64,000 nucleotides of DNA from Clostridiales bacterium (lineage in GTDB: Bacteria; Bacillota; Clostridia; Lachnospirales; Lachnospiraceae), in NCBI GenBank assembly GCA_018366495.1, contig JAGZHZ010000002.1, positions 1 through 64,000 of the forward strand, read 5' to 3'. Under the pieces are notes generated by a model, which was not told the DNA's origin, did not search any database, and saw only the letters and a program-made list of their open reading frames with translations. This document shows, piece after piece, positions 52,001 through 59,816 of the stretch. A program made the position numbers and the translations under genes. Within the stretch, counting starts at the first letter, position 1. The number at the start of each line of letters is the position of its first letter.

Positions 52001-54420
52001 TGTTCTCTTACAGCAATGTGATCAAACTGTTTCATCAGTTTGATGATATGCGTATACTTTGAAGGCGGAATAAACGATTTTGCATGGGCAAAAGAAGCGC
52101 CATAAGCCACTTTTTTCCGCTCTTCTTTTACAAAATCAAAATAGAATCCAAGACCGTATCCCTTTGCCACACCGTAATTCCAGACCTGGTTTGATCCGAG
52201 CAGGAATGTCTCACAGTGGTCATTTAGCTTGCTCTGATTTACATAGTCATATACCGGACTAATTGCCGTATAGTTCTGATATGCAAATCTTCTGGATGCC
52301 GTATACGCTTCCTTTCTCTGCACATACCGCTCTTTTCCCTTTTCGATCATCAAGACGTCATATCCAAAGGACTCCACTGTACGGCAAAGTGCATAATACG
52401 TCAGAATGCTTCCATAGTTGCTGCTCATCCATGGGCCATAGATCCCGACATCATATTTTCTTTCTTTTCCAAGCTGCCATGACTCTTTTAATGTCTTTTT
52501 AGAAATCAGATTTTTAAAATGGTCTCGTTCTGCTTTTGGAAGATCCCCATGGCTGCTGTCTTTGCAGATTATAAATTCTTCTCTTGCAAAATCTTCCCAT
52601 TTTTCCGCCGAAAACTCTTCTTTGTACTGCTCAAAAAGCTGTTCTGCCCCCGTACCGTTTGTAATAATCCAGTTCTGTTCTGCCAAAGTGTCTCCCGGCA
52701 GAATCCATCCCAGATTTCTCATCACATCTCTTCTCATCTTATAAGCCGGTCTGCCATGAGCTGCCAGGTTAGAATCTGCAATCTTGAAAAAGAGATCATC
52801 GTCTCTCTTTCTCTCATACTTTTCCCCATCCTGATATATAACCTGAATTGGTTTCTCATCATCCAGAGAAAAAACAATCTGAGCGATCTCTTTTCTGCCA
52901 TGAACTTCTTTCAGATATCGTTTCCAGATTTTTGACAGAATATTTTCTTTTTCCAGTATCGTCACAACAGTCAGATTTTCATACTCTTTTCCTAAGCGCT
53001 GATACAGCTTCTTTACATGAGACTGTGTTCCAACGAATAACACATTCTCTTTCTTTTCCAGAGTATCTTTGATCTGTTCCCAGTTAAACTCTGCATCCGC
53101 CAGATATGCCGGAATCTTCAATGCTTCCTCAAGTACGTGGTCTGTCTCCCATTTCTGGATTTTTACAGACCAGTCCGGTTCAAACAGTGGAAGATAGACA
53201 GTTGTCCCCCGCTCCAGTTCTCTCTCAATCATCGTTTTTTTCAGCTGATCCAGCTTCTGAATCATATATCCGGTGCGCCGTGTCTGCTTGCTCTGTCCAA
53301 TTTTTTCAGGTATTTCTTTTTTATAGGACAGCGCATTTTTCAGCCATTTCCAGGAACGCTCCCTTTCAGACTCCATGATTTGCTGAATCTTATCATAGTC
53401 CATCGGAGTCAGCAGACGTTCATCCTCCATAATTTTCTTCGGATCTAAAATATAGCGGTCTTCAATCTGGAACAGTTTTGTCAAACTTTCAAAACGATCC
53501 AGGCCGCGTCCCCTGTTTCCAATACAGACAAACGGTCTTTGAAAGACGAGTGCAAAACTTGCACCATGGCAGGAATCTGTGATGACAAATTCACTGTGTT
53601 TTAAATAATACAGCCAATCCTGTGTCTCCAGACCTTCCACGACATTTTCCAGATTTAATTTTTCTTTGTTATTCTCAAATTTTGCCTGAATTCCATCCAG
53701 CATATTGATAAGCTTTAGATTCAGTTTCTTTGCCGCATACTGAAGCGCTTCTCTGATTTCTGGTGTCGGATCTAAGATATAGGAAACGAGATACTTTTCC
53801 TCTTCTCTGTGAGAAGACTCTTCTGTAATTTCATCAAAAATCTTCGGATCTGCCAGAAATACAGGATCCAGCACCCGCACAGCGTCCACGCCGAATTCTT
53901 TTTTTAAGACAGAAACTGCTCCTGTCTCACGCACAGACAGAAAATCAAATCTTCGGAACAAAGATTCGATCTCTTTTGCTTCATCATAAGGAGTAAATGA
54001 GACGGCATGGCCAAATGAGGAAGCATACGAGATTAAACGTTTATCGTCATCTGCAAAATGGAGATAAAAGCTCTTTCCAAATCCTCTGCTGATTCCATAA
54101 TTCCAGATCTGATCGCATCCCATCACAAATGTATCACAGCATTCATTCAGTTTTTCCAGATCATAGTAAGAAAAATCTTTCGTGATTGCCTCATAGTGCT
54201 GTTCTGCAAATTTATCGGAATGAGTGAAAGGGCGCTCTTCCTTTCCCTCCTGTTTCATCTCCGGGCTGATCAGCACAGCAGAAAGCCCCAGTGACGTAAT
54301 ACAGCGGTACAGTGCATAATATGTGGCAATACCGCCATAATTTTCTCCCTTCCACACGCCATAGATTGCCGCATCAAACTTTTCTTGCCCTACATCCTTT
54401 GGAGTGATAAATCTACTCAT
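49090..54420 (-). CDS. Giant fusion: three polysaccharide pyruvyl transferase domains plus intact and degenerate FrhB domains
   Basis: This 1776-residue protein has five modules in order. PPT1 spans about 16-362 with DSCHGASF (His285). A cysteine-free FrhB-like module spans about 400-645. PPT2 spans about 655-1003 with DSCQGTNF, so Gln928 replaces the His. A two-cluster ferredoxin follows (Cys1025, 1028, 1031, 1035 and Cys1059, 1062, 1065, 1069), then an intact FrhB domain (about 1082-1345) with FCGCPCQV, PHCQICKYSRL and MTLADFWGI. PPT3 spans about 1379-1725 (His1650), followed by a basic tail. PPT domains move pyruvate from phosphoenolpyruvate to sugars as a ketal; FrhB domains are Fe-S/flavin oxidoreductases. 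Usual PPT proteins have 350-400 residues. It follows glf by 12 bp. AAGGAAG precedes the ATG. Confidence 0.88.
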   Translation of the reverse strand: MSRFITPKDVGQEKFDAAIYGVWKGENYGGIATYYALYRCITSLGLSAVLISPEMKQEGKEERPFTHSDKFAEQHYEAITKDFSYYDLEKLNECCDTFVMGCDQIWNYGISRGFGKSFYLHFADDDKRLISYASSFGHAVSFTPYDEAKEIESLFRRFDFLSVRETGAVSVLKKEFGVDAVRVLDPVFLADPKIFDEITEESSHREEEKYLVSYILDPTPEIREALQYAAKKLNLKLINMLDGIQAKFENNKEKLNLENVVEGLETQDWLYYLKHSEFVITDSCHGASFALVFQRPFVCIGNRGRGLDRFESLTKLFQIEDRYILDPKKIMEDERLLTPMDYDKIQQIMESERERSWKWLKNALSYKKEIPEKIGQSKQTRRTGYMIQKLDQLKKTMIERELERGTTVYLPLFEPDWSVKIQKWETDHVLEEALKIPAYLADAEFNWEQIKDTLEKKENVLFVGTQSHVKKLYQRLGKEYENLTVVTILEKENILSKIWKRYLKEVHGRKEIAQIVFSLDDEKPIQVIYQDGEKYERKRDDDLFFKIADSNLAAHGRPAYKMRRDVMRNLGWILPGDTLAEQNWIITNGTGAEQLFEQYKEEFSAEKWEDFAREEFIICKDSSHGDLPKAERDHFKNLISKKTLKESWQLGKERKYDVGIYGPWMSSNYGSILTYYALCRTVESFGYDVLMIEKGKERYVQRKEAYTASRRFAYQNYTAISPVYDYVNQSKLNDHCETFLLGSNQVWNYGVAKGYGLGFYFDFVKEERKKVAYGASFAHAKSFIPPSKYTHIIKLMKQFDHIAVREQGGAKILKDEFHLDGTVVLDPVFLADPAVYEEQIRKVKKKETEKFMVSYILDPTPQLNEVLAEIKEKTGWKVILLSDGNGNGWKKTKKVIEDSVGTVIEDASVEEWLYYMKNCEFVLTDSCQGTNFSLLFHKPMAVIGNEKRGIVRFQELVRTFGLEKRYVKKAEELLGNEEILQPMDFDRIDQIIKERREFSLQWLRQSLKKDESEPNDIRAIAKRQCCGCGACENSCPVDAITMVQDQEGFFYPVIDQEKCIHCGKCLKACPAAHERDVNWQIPKCYAAYTEEAVRDVSSSGGIFSLVAEDILEKGGAVCGAAFDEQFHLEHTVVYEKEGLAKLRGSKYLQSTSKRTYREIKKVLESGKPALFCGCPCQVAGLYGYLGRDYDNLFTIDLMCHGGPSPMVFQKYLKEVHGGHEITHVGFRDKDYFGWSTEMTVKYADGKVYRKTRDKDLFYRAFLPCLSVRPHCQICKYSRLSRQGDMTLADFWGIQKYNPDYTDGKGTSILVVNNKKADEMLKTIKVRLNLCEPAKFEYILTHGQPFAKPFKTYNPKRDRFMELIQQTTMEKAVNDTASEHYDVGIYGVWPGGNYGSVMTYYSLCRAIEAMGYSVLMIEKPRLSEKDKPHPLLHSRRFAYERYKAISPMYSLKEIGKLNQSCDTFVIGSDQVWNYGVNQWCGNSYYFDFAEKGKRLISYAASFGHSRSFTPPEKRGEVSRLLGRFTGISVRERSAVTVLKKEFGVDGVQVLDPVFLPEDSVFEELIADSACQEKEKFLLSYILDPTPEIRQALQYVAKKKNLKLIHILDGIPGTFEKNKKKMDMDHILSDVQTEEWLYYLKNCEFLITDSCHGASFAIRFHRPFICVYNKQRGLDRFLSLADVFGLQKRFIPNAGQIMSDESLLGEIDYDAVDEIMKRERARSLTWLQEKLAEPVKEPAAVKVRGGIRTIQDMIPHSIKKKMLPLIKDTKFYKKYIKK

Positions 54421-54432
54421 ATTACTTCCTTT

Positions 54433-55533
54433 CTAGTTTAATTCTTTATTCACAAGTTCCAGCGCAGCCTCTATTACCTTGTCCATGTCATAATATTTAT
54501 AGTTTCCAAGTCTTCCTCCAAAAATGACATTCGTCTCTTTGTCAGCCAGTTCTCTATATTTTTCAAACAGACTGTTGTTTTTCTCGTCATTGATCGGATA
54601 ATATGGCTCAATTCCCGGCTTCCACTCGGAAGAATATTCTCTTGAAATAACGGTCGTCTTCTGTTTTCCGAATTCAAAATGCTTATGCTCGATAATTCTT
54701 GTGTAAGGAACTTCTCTGTCTGTATAGTTCACAACAGCATTTCCCTGGTAGTTTTCGCAGTCTAATTCTTCTGTCTCAAACCGTACGGTACGGTACTGCA
54801 GAGTGCCGAGCTGATAGTGATAAAATTCGTCAATCATACCGGTAAAGATCGTTTTTTCTGCCACGTCCTGATTGTTCTGGATAAACTCAAAATAGTCCGT
54901 ATCCAGTTTCACATCAATTCCGTCCAACATCTTTTCTACAATTTTTGTATATCCGCCCATCGGAATTCCCTGATAGCGGTCATTAAAATAGTTATTGTCG
55001 TAAGTAAAACGCAGCGGCAGCCGTTTAATGATAAAGGACGGCAGTTCCGTACATGGTCTTCCCCACTGTTTTTCTGTATATCCTTTGACCAGTTTTTCAT
55101 ATACATCTCTTCCGACGAGAGACAGCGCCTGCTCTTCCAGATTTTTCGGTTCTGTGATATTCAGCTCTGCAATCTGCTCTGCAATCTTTGCCTTTGCTTC
55201 GTCCGGTGTGCGAATTCCCCACAGTTTGCTGAATGTATTCATGTTAAATGGCATATTGTACAATTCATCTTTATAGACTGCAATCGGAGAATTGATATAG
55301 TTGTTAAATTCTGCAAACTGATTAATGTAGTCCCATACTTCTTTATTACTGGTATGGAAAATGTGCGCACCATAGCGGTGAACATTGATTCCGCCTATAT
55401 TTTCACAGTAGATATTTCCTCCGATATGGCTGCGTTTGTCGATCACAAGACATTTTTTTCCCCTTTTTTTCGCTTCATATGCAAATACACTTCCAAACAG
55501 TCCAGCCCCAACTATTAAATAATCATATTTCAT
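54433..55533 (-). CDS. glf: UDP-galactopyranose mutase
   Basis: This 366-residue flavoenzyme converts UDP-galactopyranose to UDP-galactofuranose. The FAD-binding motif is YLIVGAGLFGSVFA. GGNIYCENIGGINVHRYGAH, the family signature around the substrate histidine, follows. YTEKQWGRP and the C-terminal VIFGGRLGNYKYYDMDKVI are also diagnostic. Length matches E. coli Glf. AGGAGG lies 6 bases upstream. It needs reduced FAD for activity. It lies between the two FrhB-containing genes, and upstream of them are the two GlfT2-like genes, so the glycan of unit B should contain galactofuranose. Confidence 0.96.
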   Translation of the reverse strand: MKYDYLIVGAGLFGSVFAYEAKKRGKKCLVIDKRSHIGGNIYCENIGGINVHRYGAHIFHTSNKEVWDYINQFAEFNNYINSPIAVYKDELYNMPFNMNTFSKLWGIRTPDEAKAKIAEQIAELNITEPKNLEEQALSLVGRDVYEKLVKGYTEKQWGRPCTELPSFIIKRLPLRFTYDNNYFNDRYQGIPMGGYTKIVEKMLDGIDVKLDTDYFEFIQNNQDVAEKTIFTGMIDEFYHYQLGTLQYRTVRFETEELDCENYQGNAVVNYTDREVPYTRIIEHKHFEFGKQKTTVISREYSSEWKPGIEPYYPINDEKNNSLFEKYRELADKETNVIFGGRLGNYKYYDMDKVIEAALELVNKELN

Positions 55534-55546
55534 AAAAATCCTCCTG

Positions 55547-57877
55547 TCACTTTTTAATGATCTTTCTTTTTATTTTGTGGAGTGCATTTTTCACAGGCTT
55601 ATGCACTCTTTTCACCTGCTGTTTGATTTCTTCCTGTTTCGGAATAACGACATGATACGCCTGATCTGGTTTTGGCGTTATTCTGCTGTCTGTCTTTTCG
55701 TACGCAGTGAGATAATCAACTGATTTTGGCAGAAACAGTGCGTCATGCAGCCATTTTCTGCTTCTTTTTCTCTCTTCGTTTAAGATTCTTCTGCTTTGTG
55801 TATAATCCATATGCTCCAGCAGCTCTCGCCGTCGTTCCAGATCCGCCGGATTCATCAACATACGATCCCGCATCTGAAACAGATCCAAAAGAGAATAAAA
55901 ACGTGACATTCCTCTTTGTGGATTTCCAAAACATACAAAATCTTTCTGGAACAGGATCGCAAAACTTGCGCCATGGCAGGAATCTGTAATGACAAAACTG
56001 CTGTTTTTCAGATAAAAGATCCAATCCTGTACTTCCAGATTCTCCACCACATTGTCAAGTCCTAGATTATCACGGTTTCTTTCAAAGTTCCACGGCATAC
56101 CGTCTACCATGTTGATTACCTTTTTATTTAATGTCCTGGATGCAAATAAAATAGCTTCTCTCTTTTCCGGAGTCGGATCCAGAATGTATGTCGCAATGTA
56201 ATCATTTTCTTTCTTTCGCTTCGATTCTGCTGCAATCTCGTCAAAAATTCCCGGATGAACGGCAAAAACAGGGTCCAGGACACGCTCCGCTTTCAGGCCG
56301 AATGTTTCATTGACAATCCGGACACCGTCAGCCTCTCTTAAAGAAATCGCATCAAAACGCTCCAGCAATCCTTTTGTCGTTCCGATCTCAACTACAGGGG
56401 CATAGAACGTTTCATGTCCGAATGAGGCTGCATATGCAATCTTCTTTTTGTCATTCTCCACAAAGTCAAAAAAGAAACTGCGTCCAAAATTTGAGGAAAT
56501 CCCATAATTCCAAACCTGATCTGATCCAATCACAAAACTGTCGCACTGTCTGTTCAGCTCTTTCAGCGCCCATATCGGCATGGAAGGCGCAATATCACGG
56601 TAATGACTAAGTGAAAATCTTCTGGCATGATTGTCTCCCAATTCAGGGTCGTTCTCCATCACTTTCGGTTTATCAATCATGAGAACAGATAATCCAAATG
56701 ACTGGATGAGACGGTAAAGAGAATAATAGGTCATCAAGCTTCCATAGTTGCATCCGAACCATACTCCCATGATTCCCACATCATATTTTTTTTCTGAAGC
56801 ATAGACGTATGCTTTTTGAAGTGATGTCCTAGATGCCAGCTCGTAGAAACGTTCTCTTTCCGGATTTTTCATCTCTTGATTTTTCAGAAGCTTTGTTTCT
56901 TCTTTGGCATACTCCAAAGAGACCTCTTTTACTTTTTCCAGTTTCTCTTTCACATTTTCAAACAGTTTTTTTCCTTTTTCTGTATTGACAAATACAGCTG
57001 AGACACCGGCATGATTTGCAAAAGATTCATCATACCGTTCAATTCCCCAAAAATCAGCCAGAGTCAGATCTGACACTCTTTTCCATGTGCGATAGGAACA
57101 GCTTTCACAGCATTTTCGGATATCCAGTCTCTCAAAATAGGCTTTCAGCAAAATGTCCTGATCTTTTGAGCGGTGATACACGCTTCCGTCTTCAAACTCT
57201 GCTGCCATCGCAGAAAACCATCCGGATACCTTTTTGCTGCGAAAAGAAATTTTCTTGATTTTTCTTCCCTCAAGAACCTCTTTTTTATATTTTTCAAAAA
57301 TGCAGGGAGAGCTGACACCCATGCAGTCAAAATCGACTGTAATCAAATATTCTCTTTCCTTTGTGCTGTTTAAAAGTCCTGCGGTCTGGCACGGCGTTCC
57401 GCAAAATAGCACTGTCCTTTTCTGATTCAGATAGTTCCGAATTGTCTCATAGATATGTTTCGTATCACTCTGCACATATTTTAATCCCTGAAGCTTCCAG
57501 ATATCTTCCTCTTTCTCGATAATCTGGTGCTCTGCCTGAAATCGCTCGTTCCATCCGCATCCGCAGACGACGCCTCCGTCTTGTATCACTTTTTTTGCGA
57601 GAAGGGGAAAAATTCCTCCTGATGCACTGTTTTCACATGTCTTTTCCGGCGCATATGCTGCAAAAAGCTGCATCGGCTCCGACTGGGGACTTAATTTCTG
57701 TAAAGCTGGACAGACACTGAGACATTTTCCACATTCCTTGCACAGATTTTCATTGACATCAGGGTAATAAAATCCTGTTCCATCCGATTTCATCATAATT
57801 GCTTTTTCCGCACAGCTGTCATAGCAGCTTCCGCATCCGGTACATTCATTTTCTTTTAACTGCCTGATATTATTCAT
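55547..57877 (-). CDS. Ferredoxin-FrhB-pyruvyltransferase fusion protein
   Basis: This 776-residue protein joins three modules. A two-cluster ferredoxin covers about 12-57 (CTGCGSCYDSC and CKECGKCLSVCP). A coenzyme-F420-hydrogenase-beta-like domain covers about 70-345 with LFCGTPCQTA, RKCCESCSYRT and LTLADFWGIERY. A polysaccharide pyruvyl transferase domain covers about 365-715 with SDQVWNYG and DSCHGASF (His635). A basic tail ends it. Clostridia generally lack coenzyme F420, so the FrhB part more likely uses flavin. It resembles the ferredoxin-FrhB-PPT3 half of the giant protein and precedes glf by 13 bp. The ketal acceptor is unknown. Confidence 0.88.
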   Translation of the reverse strand: MNNIRQLKENECTGCGSCYDSCAEKAIMMKSDGTGFYYPDVNENLCKECGKCLSVCPALQKLSPQSEPMQLFAAYAPEKTCENSASGGIFPLLAKKVIQDGGVVCGCGWNERFQAEHQIIEKEEDIWKLQGLKYVQSDTKHIYETIRNYLNQKRTVLFCGTPCQTAGLLNSTKEREYLITVDFDCMGVSSPCIFEKYKKEVLEGRKIKKISFRSKKVSGWFSAMAAEFEDGSVYHRSKDQDILLKAYFERLDIRKCCESCSYRTWKRVSDLTLADFWGIERYDESFANHAGVSAVFVNTEKGKKLFENVKEKLEKVKEVSLEYAKEETKLLKNQEMKNPERERFYELASRTSLQKAYVYASEKKYDVGIMGVWFGCNYGSLMTYYSLYRLIQSFGLSVLMIDKPKVMENDPELGDNHARRFSLSHYRDIAPSMPIWALKELNRQCDSFVIGSDQVWNYGISSNFGRSFFFDFVENDKKKIAYAASFGHETFYAPVVEIGTTKGLLERFDAISLREADGVRIVNETFGLKAERVLDPVFAVHPGIFDEIAAESKRKKENDYIATYILDPTPEKREAILFASRTLNKKVINMVDGMPWNFERNRDNLGLDNVVENLEVQDWIFYLKNSSFVITDSCHGASFAILFQKDFVCFGNPQRGMSRFYSLLDLFQMRDRMLMNPADLERRRELLEHMDYTQSRRILNEERKRSRKWLHDALFLPKSVDYLTAYEKTDSRITPKPDQAYHVVIPKQEEIKQQVKRVHKPVKNALHKIKRKIIKK

Positions 57878-57918
57878 CGCATTTCCTCTTTTATCCGATC
57901 TTATAAGCAGATAAATGG

Positions 57919-57957
57919 AAGTCCCCTGCCCATTCGTCTTGCGGAAGCGGGGGACTT
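57919..57957 (-). terminator. Hairpin between the galactofuranosyltransferase and fusion genes
   Basis: AAGTCCCC pairs with GGGGACTT across a 23-nt loop in the 96-bp gap after the 776-residue fusion gene's start region. The T run is weak, so it may be a partial terminator or processing site within unit B. Confidence 0.4.
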
Positions 57958-57973
57958 TCTATATTTCATTCTG

Positions 57974-59788
57974 CTAGATTCCTAAGTATTTTTTCCAAAA
58001 TTCATAGGAAGTCATATATGCTCTTCTATCCTGATATTTCTTTCTGATATTTTTCTGGCGCTGTTCAATCTCTTTAAATGTCTTTCTGTATCGTTTCAGC
58101 AGCGCTTTTCCACGCTTCTTGTCAAGCGTACGGATTGCTCCCGTCTGCATATGCGGATTTACTGCCAGCAGTTTCTTTCTCAGATACTGTCTGTGCGGTG
58201 CATAGAACCAATCATACGCAATCACAACAGGCTCCTTTTTCAGCAGAAAATCCGGACAGAACAGACCATTGAATGTCAGACGGTAAATCAATTTTTCCAT
58301 TCTTCCCCGTGGTCCGTCACCGTATACGGCATCCAGGTCAACCGGTATATTCTTAAATTTAGAAAGAGGCTCAAATTTTTCATTCTTTGCTCCTTTTTCT
58401 TTTAAAATACGCTCTCCGTCTGGCTTTTCAAAAAATGCCGGTCCTTTCAGATAGTCGTCCACTGCATCCATCAATAGCTCCGCACTGTTGTAGTTAAATC
58501 TGAGCAGCTCGACTCTCGTAAATTTTCTCATTCTCTCTGCGAAGTCAATATTCTGGCAGATACCGCTTGCAGCCTGAATCGCAAGGCTGTTTCTATGTAC
58601 CTGATATAATTCCATCGCAGCATTAAATTTCAGTGTAAAGCCCATATGCCATACACAGATACTGTTCATTGTAATAAATTTCGCATGATTTCTCAGACTG
58701 TATTCTACATCGTCCCCTCTCACAAACAGAGGCAGAGGCAGATTATCCAGTCTTGCAATCGTTGTCGGAATACAACAGTACCACCAGCCAGCATATTGAT
58801 TTTTTCTTTTTGGCCACGGTTCCTCATTTCGCACAACGGCATCGAGACGCTGCATATCGAGGCGATGTTTCAGCGGTCCATAGGAACCGTCATCATGTAC
58901 ATATCCGATATCTTCATGCTGTTCATTCATGCGCTCATAGTACAGCATAGCACCGCTGATAAAATGGTCTTTATATTCTTCTTTTAAAAGTGTCAGCAGT
59001 CGATATGTTCTTTTCAGACTTTCCGGCAGAATAATCACATCATCGTCCATCAAAAGAACGTGTGTTGCCGGTTTCTCCTGCAGATTTGCCTCGATAATTC
59101 CGCGTGAAAATCCTCCTGATCCTCCTGTGTTTGGATTTGGATGAATCCATAAATGATCGCATTCCAATTCTTCTTTGTTGAGAGTTCTTCCGTTGTCAAT
59201 GACGTGCACATAGAAATTTTTTGCCATCTCATCTTCAGAGTTCAAAATTTCATCCTTTAACAGCTGAATGTTTGGCAGAATAAAATCTTCTTTTTTGAAA
59301 GTCGTCGTCGCAAGCGCCAGACGCACTTCTCTTTTTTCTTCCTCTGCGATTTCTGTTGCATAGTATCCGCTGTACAGACAGCAGTTCTTATATCCTACAA
59401 TCTGAAATCCTACAATCGTCACCTGGTCGCTCACTTGTGGAATATCCAAAATCAGTTCCTTTTTCTCATCCAGATCAAAACTTTGCTCAGAAAGTACCTC
59501 TTCCTGGAAAGGTCCTCTGTTCATATAATATCCGCTGATCCGGATTTTAAAGCTTCCTTTCATTGTAAGGCAAATCTTCACATTATCAATTTTCGTATAC
59601 TTCATCCATTTTTTGATTGAAAAAGAATTAAAGTAAGCTGCAAAATCTACCGCATGATATTCGGCAATTCCCCAATATTCTTTATCTGCACTCTGTTCCA
59701 TTCCTTCGCCGTAGTAAAACATTTTTGTATAAGGAATAAACCGCTTGTGCGCTGGAAATATAATGTTCTGAAGTTTTGTCAATTTCAT
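57974..59788 (-). CDS. GlfT2-like galactofuranosyltransferase 1
   Basis: This 604-residue enzyme resembles mycobacterial GlfT2: an N-terminal beta-rich domain (about 1-155), a GT-A domain and a helical C-terminus. Key motifs are NPNTGGSGGFSRG near 219, LLMDDDVIILPES (DDD at about 248-250), YAGWWYCCIPT and FVRGDDVEYSLR with CVWHMGF. I start it at the ATG at 59788; the ATG eight codons earlier has no ribosome site. It should add galactofuranose from UDP-Galf to a growing chain. A second copy lies just upstream, so the two may have different acceptors or linkages. Confidence 0.88.
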   Translation of the reverse strand: MKLTKLQNIIFPAHKRFIPYTKMFYYGEGMEQSADKEYWGIAEYHAVDFAAYFNSFSIKKWMKYTKIDNVKICLTMKGSFKIRISGYYMNRGPFQEEVLSEQSFDLDEKKELILDIPQVSDQVTIVGFQIVGYKNCCLYSGYYATEIAEEEKREVRLALATTTFKKEDFILPNIQLLKDEILNSEDEMAKNFYVHVIDNGRTLNKEELECDHLWIHPNPNTGGSGGFSRGIIEANLQEKPATHVLLMDDDVIILPESLKRTYRLLTLLKEEYKDHFISGAMLYYERMNEQHEDIGYVHDDGSYGPLKHRLDMQRLDAVVRNEEPWPKRKNQYAGWWYCCIPTTIARLDNLPLPLFVRGDDVEYSLRNHAKFITMNSICVWHMGFTLKFNAAMELYQVHRNSLAIQAASGICQNIDFAERMRKFTRVELLRFNYNSAELLMDAVDDYLKGPAFFEKPDGERILKEKGAKNEKFEPLSKFKNIPVDLDAVYGDGPRGRMEKLIYRLTFNGLFCPDFLLKKEPVVIAYDWFYAPHRQYLRKKLLAVNPHMQTGAIRTLDKKRGKALLKRYRKTFKEIEQRQKNIRKKYQDRRAYMTSYEFWKKYLGI

Positions 59789-59816
59789 CCTTCCACTTTC
59801 CTCTCTTCTCATTTTT

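Noticed and set aside
57145..57425. Several 60-66 codon frames overlapping the FrhB region
   Set aside because: All are shadows of the 776-residue fusion gene, which has continuous family motifs on the minus strand.
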